Assembly: GCA_038213835.1 (NCBI GenBank)
Contig: JBBQSN010000191.1
Span: forward strand, 1 to 5,496
Reading direction: 5' to 3'
Length of the DNA stretch: 5,496 nucleotides
DNA from: JBBQSN01 sp038213835
Lineage (GTDB): Bacteria; Actinomycetota; Actinomycetes; Actinomycetales; CAWJMD01
The notes below the pieces were generated by a model that did not search any database, was not told the origin of the DNA, and saw only the letters and a program-made list of their open reading frames with translations. Positions 1 through 4,185 of the stretch are shown in pieces (position 1 is the stretch's first letter; each line of letters starts with the position of its first letter). The position numbers and the translations under genes are program-made.

Positions 1-1035
1 TGGCAGCGGGCCGACGCAGGAGTCCGGGCCCGCCTCGCCGACGACCTCACGACGCTGGGCCTGGCCGCCCAGACGCTGGCGGCACGGCACCCGGCTGTGG
101 TGCGCGAGGCCGTCTCGGCGCTGCCCGTCGCCATCGACGGCGTGGTCCCGCAGCAGCTGCAGCGGGTGCTGGGGGAGGTGCCCGTCGAGGGCGGCCGGGT
201 CGACCTCGTGCCCGACACCGTCCCCGAGGTCGCCGGGCTCGGCGCTGCGGCGGCGGGCCTGGTCGGTGCGGCCCGGCAGGGTCGGGTCGTGGTGGCGCCC
301 GTCGGCCCGGCCCGTCCGGCCCCGGCCCCGGGCGACGTCTCCGGGCTGGTCGACCGGCTGCGGCCCTCCGCGCCCCCGACCTCGGACCAGCAGCGCGGTC
401 CGTACACGCCGGGACGGATCCGGCTCGACCGGGTCGAGGCCGACGGCGGGCCGCGGTGGGTGCTCTACCTGCCGCCCACCCAGACCTGGTCGTTCTCCGG
501 CGGCCTGCTGCCGGCCGACGGGACGGCGAACGTGCGGATGGTCGGCGCCCTCGACTCCGACGCGCTCGAGGGTGCACGCGCCGTGCTGCGCGAGGCCGGG
601 GTCGCGCCCGATGACCCCGTCCTGGCCGTCGGGTACAGCCAGGGCGGGATCACCGCGGCGGCCCTCGCCGCCGATCCCGCCACGCCGGGACGGGTCGAGG
701 CGGTCCTCACCCTCGGCTCCCCGGTCTCGCACGTCGCGCTGCCCGCCGAGGTCGCCACGCTCTCGCTGGAGAACGCCGGCGACCTCACCCCGCAGCTCGA
801 CGGGGCGCTGGACCCCGACGTGGCGCACCGCACCTCGGTGCAGCGCGATGCCCCGGTCGACCCCGCGGACCCGTGGGCCGGGCACCAGATCGGGTCCTAC
901 GCCCAGACGGCCCGGCTGGTGGACCTGAGCACGCACCCGTCGGTGGTCGGCTGGCGCGAGCAGGTCGCCCCGTTCCTGCGGCCGGACGGGTCGATCAGCT
1001 CGCAGGAGTACGGCACCCGTCGGGAGGTGTCGTGA
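1..1035 (+). CDS. Probable alpha/beta-fold hydrolase, 5' end cut by window edge
   Basis: The frame is open from the first base to a TGA at 1033-1035, giving 344 visible residues; the true start lies left of the window. Visible residues 1 to about 130 are Ala/Leu/Val-rich and look helical, ending in a Pro-rich linker (about residues 98-112). The C-terminal part looks like an alpha/beta hydrolase: strand, then AVGYSQGG with the probable nucleophile Ser213 in a G-x-S-x-G elbow, then a helix and a strand ending LTLGSPVS. Candidate acid residues are Asp261 and Asp267 (GDLTPQLDG). Candidate histidines are His295 (AGHQIGSY) and His312 (STHPSV); I cannot choose between them. The overall pattern resembles poorly characterised actinobacterial hydrolases in the broad PGAP1-like/lipase group, whereas GYSQGG also occurs in cutinases. 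Substrate and location are unknown, since any signal peptide or membrane anchor would be outside the window. The next gene, galE, follows after 74 bases in the same direction; co-transcription is possible but not shown. Hydrolase fold: fairly sure. Reaction: not known. Confidence 0.75.
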   Translation, partial: WQRADAGVRARLADDLTTLGLAAQTLAARHPAVVREAVSALPVAIDGVVPQQLQRVLGEVPVEGGRVDLVPDTVPEVAGLGAAAAGLVGAARQGRVVVAPVGPARPAPAPGDVSGLVDRLRPSAPPTSDQQRGPYTPGRIRLDRVEADGGPRWVLYLPPTQTWSFSGGLLPADGTANVRMVGALDSDALEGARAVLREAGVAPDDPVLAVGYSQGGITAAALAADPATPGRVEAVLTLGSPVSHVALPAEVATLSLENAGDLTPQLDGALDPDVAHRTSVQRDAPVDPADPWAGHQIGSYAQTARLVDLSTHPSVVGWREQVAPFLRPDGSISSQEYGTRREVS

Positions 1036-1109
1036 GGCCTCCCTGCGGGCACGGGGGTGGCATGCTGGGCGGTCACGCGATCCGGGACGACAAGGGACGA
1101 GGAGGACTG
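1036..1109 (+). promoter_or_regulatory. Leader upstream of galE: Shine-Dalgarno and weak -10-like box
   Basis: The purine-rich GAGGAGG at 1099-1105 is a strong Shine-Dalgarno, 4 bases before the ATG at 1110, and decides the galE start. CATGCT at 1061-1066 partly fits the actinobacterial -10 pattern TANNNT (it lacks the first T), so a galE-specific promoter is only a weak possibility. No convincing terminator hairpin follows the hydrolase stop, so read-through from the upstream gene is an alternative. Confidence 0.45.
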
Positions 1110-2078
1110 ATGGCGAGCTGGCTGGTCACGGGCGGGGCGGGGTACATCGGGGCGCACGTCGCGCGGGCGTTCGCGGCCGACGGCATCGAGCCGGTGGTCC
1201 TGGACGACCTCAGCAGCGGCCACCGCGAGTTCGTCGACGACGCGCACCCGTTCGTGCACGCCTCTGTGCTCGACACCCAGGCGGTCGAGCGGGCGCTCCG
1301 GGAGAACGCCTGCGAGGGCGTGGTGCACCTGGCCGCCTACAAGTACGCCGGCGAGTCGGTGAAGCGTCCGCTGCACACCTACCGGCAGAACGTCGAGGGC
1401 ACCGTGTCGGTGCTCGAGGCGATGGTCGCCGCCGGTGTCGGGTCAGTGGTCTTCTCGTCGTCGGCGGCGGTGTTCGGCACCCCCGAGGACGAGCTGGTCA
1501 CCGAGGAGTCGGCCACGCGTCCCGAGTCGCCGTACGGCCGCTCGAAGCTGGTGTCCGAGTGGGTGCTGTCCGACGTCGGGCTGGCGCACGGCACCCGCCA
1601 CACCTCGCTGCGCTACTTCAACGTCGTGGGCTCGGGCCACCCTGACCTGTTCGACACCAGCCCGCACAACCTGTTCCCGCTCGTGCTCAAGGCGCTCACC
1701 GAGGGCCGCACCCCCACGATCAACGGCGACGACTACCCGACCCCGGACGGCACCTGCGTCCGCGACTACCTGCACGTGCAGGACCTCGCGCTCGCGCACG
1801 TCGCGGCGGCGCGGCGGCTCGCGGCGGGCGAGACGCTCGAGCCCGTCTACGACCTCGGCAGCGGTGACGGCCTGTCGGTCCGCCAGATCATGGACGCCGT
1901 GGCCCGGGTCACCGGTGAGCCGTTCGAGCCCGTGATCAACCCGCGCCGGCCCGGTGATCCCGCCCGGATCGTCGCGCGCGGCGACCTCGCCGCCCGTGAC
2001 CTCGGCTGGAAGATGCGGCACGACCTCGACGCCATGGTCGCGAGCGCCTGGCAGGCGTGGAAGGCGTCCCGGGCCTGA
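1110..2078 (+). CDS. galE: UDP-glucose 4-epimerase
   Basis: This cytosolic, NAD-dependent short-chain dehydrogenase-family enzyme interconverts UDP-glucose and UDP-galactose (Leloir pathway and supply of galactosyl donors for cell-surface glycans). The 322-residue length is normal for GalE. Visible motifs in order are: TGGAGYIG at 7-14 (Rossmann GxxGxxG), Asp32 at the end of the second strand, AAYKYAGES at 75-83, Asn94, Ser118 in FSSSAAVFG, the catalytic pair Tyr142/Lys146 in YGRSK, YFN at 169-171, DGTCVRDYLHV at 213-223 with the UDP-contacting Arg218, and RRPGD at 279-283. ATG 1110 is chosen because it directly precedes the nucleotide-binding strand and carries GAGGAGG; the frame is open further upstream (from 873), but that stretch overlaps the hydrolase gene and has no epimerase character. 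Ile287 aligns without gaps to E. coli Tyr299, the residue linked to choice between glucose and N-acetyl sugars, so a wider substrate range is possible. The gene converges on paaI with a 26-base gap. Confidence 0.95.
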   Translation: MASWLVTGGAGYIGAHVARAFAADGIEPVVLDDLSSGHREFVDDAHPFVHASVLDTQAVERALRENACEGVVHLAAYKYAGESVKRPLHTYRQNVEGTVSVLEAMVAAGVGSVVFSSSAAVFGTPEDELVTEESATRPESPYGRSKLVSEWVLSDVGLAHGTRHTSLRYFNVVGSGHPDLFDTSPHNLFPLVLKALTEGRTPTINGDDYPTPDGTCVRDYLHVQDLALAHVAAARRLAAGETLEPVYDLGSGDGLSVRQIMDAVARVTGEPFEPVINPRRPGDPARIVARGDLAARDLGWKMRHDLDAMVASAWQAWKASRA

Positions 2079-2084
2079 CCGCAC

Positions 2085-2106
2085 GACCGGGACGGACGCT
2101 CCGGTC
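2085..2106. terminator. Inverted repeat between convergent galE and paaI
   Basis: GACCGG (2085-2090) and CCGGTC (2101-2106) form a perfect 6-bp stem, extendable by one G-U pair, around a 10-base loop. It begins 7 bases after the galE stop and overlaps the first two bases of the paaI stop, so it could serve both convergent transcripts. There is no T-run on either side, and short GC palindromes arise easily in DNA this rich in G and C, so a terminator role is only inferred. Confidence 0.3.
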
Positions 2107-2524
2107 AGCCCACCCGGCGGGACCGGCCCTGGAACAGGGCCACGGCCGCGCCGTCGCCCTCGCGCTCGATCCGCACCCGGGTGACGCCGCCCCGACCGTA
2201 CGTGACCTCCTCGACCGCCTCGGCCACCAGCACGTCGCCGTCGCGCGCGGCCGTCATCCAGGTGATGTCGGCAGAGGCACCGACCACCACCCGATCAGGG
2301 CCGTTGCAGCAGAACGCGAACGCGGTATCGGCCAGCGAGAACAGCAGCCCGCCGTGCATCGAGCCGTGGCCCTGGACCATGTCCGGCCGGACGGGCATCC
2401 GCACCACGGCGCGACCCGGCCGCGCCTCGAGCAGCTCCATCCCGAGCAGCCGGCTCGCGGCGTCGCGGTCCCACATCTCGCGCGCCCACGGCTGCACCGG
2501 GTCGCGCCGCCCGCGGTCACGCAT
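2105..2524 (-). CDS. paaI: Hotdog-fold acyl-CoA thioesterase PaaI
   Basis: PaaI hydrolyses hydroxyphenylacetyl-CoA and related ring CoA thioesters, freeing CoA when phenylacetate catabolism stalls. The 139-residue length matches the family. The signature lies in the middle: GHG at 52-54, HGG at 57-59, then LLFSLADTAFAF, in which Asp66 aligns with the catalytic aspartate of E. coli PaaI (Asp61). MPVRPDMV before this block and the conserved CCN at 72-74 after it also fit PaaI rather than general YbgC or 4HBT thioesterases. The single hotdog domain implies an oligomeric enzyme. The ATG at 2524 overlaps the end of paaH in ATGCGTGA and lacks a clear Shine-Dalgarno, which suggests translation coupled to paaH. 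Met17 (codon 2476-2474) is a second possible start, just before the conserved WDRDAAS segment, and would still keep the whole fold. It is the last gene of the minus-strand pair and runs into galE tail to tail. Confidence 0.92.
   Translation of the reverse strand: MRDRGRRDPVQPWAREMWDRDAASRLLGMELLEARPGRAVVRMPVRPDMVQGHGSMHGGLLFSLADTAFAFCCNGPDRVVVGASADITWMTAARDGDVLVAEAVEEVTYGRGGVTRVRIEREGDGAAVALFQGRSRRVG
2125..2141. other. Strong short hairpin inside the 3' end of paaI
   Basis: GGCCCTG (2125-2131) and CAGGGCC (2135-2141) form a perfect 7-bp stem with a GAA loop. It lies in the last codons of paaI and 46 bases past the galE stop, so on the plus strand it sits where a galE terminator could be. It lacks a T-run and is constrained by coding (the FQGR segment of PaaI), so it may be chance. 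Confidence 0.25.
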
Positions 2525-4085
2525 CGAGGGGTGATCCCGACTCCGCGGCCAGGCGCAGCTCGGGCGCGACCCGGTACCGGCCGGTGGGGACGGCCTCGTG
2601 CAGGTGCCGCAGCACCGCCACCACGCACGCCGGCCCGACCTGCTCGCCCCAGGCGAGGGGACCTCGGGGGTACCCGGTGCCCAGCGTCATCGCGGTGTCG
2701 ACGTCGGCCCGGCCCGCCTCGCCGCGGCTCACCACGCCGACCGCCTCGTTGACGAGCATCGCCACGGTGCGCGCCACGACCAGCCCCGCGGTGTCCCTGA
2801 CCACGATGACCGCGACACCGGCGGCCTGCAGCAGGCCGACCGCCTCGCTCAGCGTCTGGGTGCTGCAGCTCGGCGAGGCCGCGACGACCACGGCGTGGGT
2901 CTGCTGGGCGTCCAGGGCCCAGTCCAGGACGACGACGTCGCGACCGGCCGAGCTGGCCGTGGACCCGTCGGTCTCGAGCAGCCGCCCGCCCGAGGGCAGC
3001 AGCACGCCGATCTGGTCGGTGCACTCCGGGTCGCTCTCGCCGACGATCGCGACCTCCACGCCGCCCGCGGCCATCCGCGCCAGCAGCGGCTCCATCACCG
3101 CCCAGCCCTCGCTGTAGCGCACCCGGGTCGGACGCATCGTGCGCGGCTGCACGACCGCACCGGCGCGGGGGCCGTCGGCCTCGGGCGCGTCGGGTGCGTA
3201 GGAGTAGACGCCGCGGCCCGTCTTGCGTCCGAGCAGGCCGGCGTCGACCAGGCCCTGCTGCAGCACCGTCGGCGCGTACCGGGGGTCGTGGAAGGTCTGC
3301 TCCCACACCGAGCGCGAGACGGCGAGGTTGACGTCCTGCCCGACCAGGTCGGAGAGCTCGAACGGACCCATCGGGAAGCCCGCGACCTCGCGCAGGACGT
3401 GGTCGATGGTGGCGGCGTCGGCCACCTTCTCCTCGACCATCCGCTGCGCCTCGCCGTAGAACGGACGGGCCACCCGGTTCACGACGAAGCCGGGTGTCGA
3501 GGTGCAGGTGACCGGTTCCTTGCCCCAGGCGCGGACCAGGTCGGTGACGTCGTCGACCACCGCGGCGGAGGTGGCGGCACCGCGCACGACCTCGACCAGC
3601 CGCATCCGGGGGGCCGGGTTGAAGAAGTGCAGGCCCACCAGCCGCCCCGGCAGCCGCAGCGGCGCAGCCACCGCGGTCACCGACAGCGACGAGGTGTTGG
3701 TCGCGAGCACGGCGTCGTCGGCGACGACCTCCTCCAGCGCGGCGAACAGGTCGCGCTTGACCTCGAGGTCCTCGGCGACCGCCTCGACGACCAGGCCGCA
3801 CGCAGCCAGGGCCGCGACGTCGGCGACCGGCTCCAGCCGGCCGCGCACGGCTGCGGCCTCCTCGGCGTCCAGCCGGTCCTTCTGCACGTCGCGCTCGAGC
3901 CGTCCGGCCGTGGCCTCGATCGCGGCCGCTGCTGCCCCCTCGGCGACGTCGAGCAGCAGCACGCGGTGCCCCGCCCGGGCGGCCACCTCCGCGATCCCGG
4001 CGCCCATCGTCCCCGCGCCCACGACCCCGACGACGAGGTCCTGGAGGCGAGGCGGGCTCACGGAGTGCAGGGACGGGGTGCTCAC
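2517..4085 (-). CDS. paaH: 3-hydroxyadipyl-CoA dehydrogenase PaaH
   Basis: PaaH (PaaC in older Pseudomonas naming) oxidises 3-hydroxyadipyl-CoA to 3-oxoadipyl-CoA with NAD+, a late beta-oxidation-like step of phenylacetate breakdown. The 522 residues are somewhat longer than E. coli PaaH. Domains: the 3HCDH NAD-binding domain spans about residues 17-195, with GAGTMG at 23-28, acidic Asp46 ending the second strand, NTSS at 130-133, and the catalytic pair His153 (HFFNP) and Glu165. The first C-terminal 3HCDH domain spans about 198-297 and ends GRKTGRGVYSY. A degenerate Rossmann-like segment follows (about 320-425), then a second 3HCDH domain (about 427-515, with VNEAV and GTGYPRGPL). This long double-domain layout is typical of PaaH and separates it from the short FadB2-type dehydrogenases. 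The GTG at 4085 has no Shine-Dalgarno but has a TAGAGT box 7 bases upstream, suggesting a leaderless message; GTG at codon 9 is an alternative start. The gene overlaps paaI by 8 bases and is divergent from paaN across 95 bases. Confidence 0.93.
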   Translation of the reverse strand: MSTPSLHSVSPPRLQDLVVGVVGAGTMGAGIAEVAARAGHRVLLLDVAEGAAAAAIEATAGRLERDVQKDRLDAEEAAAVRGRLEPVADVAALAACGLVVEAVAEDLEVKRDLFAALEEVVADDAVLATNTSSLSVTAVAAPLRLPGRLVGLHFFNPAPRMRLVEVVRGAATSAAVVDDVTDLVRAWGKEPVTCTSTPGFVVNRVARPFYGEAQRMVEEKVADAATIDHVLREVAGFPMGPFELSDLVGQDVNLAVSRSVWEQTFHDPRYAPTVLQQGLVDAGLLGRKTGRGVYSYAPDAPEADGPRAGAVVQPRTMRPTRVRYSEGWAVMEPLLARMAAGGVEVAIVGESDPECTDQIGVLLPSGGRLLETDGSTASSAGRDVVVLDWALDAQQTHAVVVAASPSCSTQTLSEAVGLLQAAGVAVIVVRDTAGLVVARTVAMLVNEAVGVVSRGEAGRADVDTAMTLGTGYPRGPLAWGEQVGPACVVAVLRHLHEAVPTGRYRVAPELRLAAESGSPLDA

Positions 4086-4092
4086 GCACCGG

Positions 4093-4098
4093 ACTCTA
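4093..4098 (-). promoter_or_regulatory. Candidate -10 box for paaH-paaI
   Basis: Read on the minus strand this is TAGAGT, a full match to the actinobacterial TANNNT -10 pattern. Its last T is separated from the paaH GTG by 7 bases, so transcription would begin at or one base before the start codon, giving a leaderless or nearly leaderless mRNA. This agrees with the lack of a Shine-Dalgarno at that GTG. No clear -35 hexamer is visible 16-18 bases upstream, which is common in this phylum. Confidence 0.45.
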
Positions 4099-4105
4099 GA
4101 CGGCG

Positions 4106-4130
4106 TCGGTCGATGGTCGGCGGCGACCGA
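4106..4130. promoter_or_regulatory. Inverted repeat, candidate operator between paaH and paaN
   Basis: TCGGTCG (4106-4112) and CGACCGA (4124-4130) are exact reverse complements separated by 11 bases. The centre, at 4118, lies about 33 bases before the inferred paaH transcription start, so a bound regulator would cover the -35 region and could affect both divergent transcripts. Spacing and symmetry suit a dimeric repressor such as the TetR- or GntR-type regulators known to control paa genes, but I do not recognise the sequence as a named box and no regulator gene is in view. Confidence 0.35.
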
Positions 4131-4168
4131 GCCAGGGCCGACCCGTGACGACGCAGCGCTGATGCGGC

Positions 4169-4175
4169 AGGGTGG
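4169..4175 (+). promoter_or_regulatory. Ribosome binding site of paaN
   Basis: AGGGTGG ends 5 bases before the GTG at 4181 and is a moderate Shine-Dalgarno. It supports the start choice for paaN together with the in-frame TGA at 4160-4162. No TANNNT -10 box on the plus strand could be identified in 4086-4168. Confidence 0.45.
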
Positions 4176-4185
4176 TCACCGTGAC
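4175..4185. repeat. Short palindrome across the paaN start codon
   Basis: GTCAC-C-GTGAC is a perfect 5+5 bp inverted repeat that includes the paaN GTG (4181-4183). It could be a half-hidden operator or a small hairpin hiding the start codon. Being this short, it may equally be chance. Confidence 0.2.

Noticed and set aside
97..99. GTG as the start of the hydrolase gene
   Set aside because: The frame stays open to base 1 with ordinary protein-like sequence upstream and there is no Shine-Dalgarno before 97, so the gene most likely begins outside the window.
47..577. A 176-codon minus-strand frame opposite the left-edge hydrolase
   Set aside because: Pro/Arg/Ala-rich low complexity; the plus frame has proper third-position bias and the GYSQGG motif.
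873..1109. An extended galE start at 873 giving 401 residues
   Set aside because: The extra 79 residues overlap the hydrolase gene, lack family character, and ATG 1110 has a strong Shine-Dalgarno directly before the Rossmann motif.
2254..4089. A 611-codon open frame on the minus strand
   Set aside because: It overlaps paaH and paaI in another frame and translates to Arg/Gly/Ala-rich low-complexity sequence, the usual shadow of a high-GC gene; the paaH and paaI frames carry clear family motifs.
2598..4148. A 516-codon plus-strand frame opposite paaH
   Set aside because: His/Arg/Gly/Asp-rich composition with no domain features; it is an antisense shadow of paaH.
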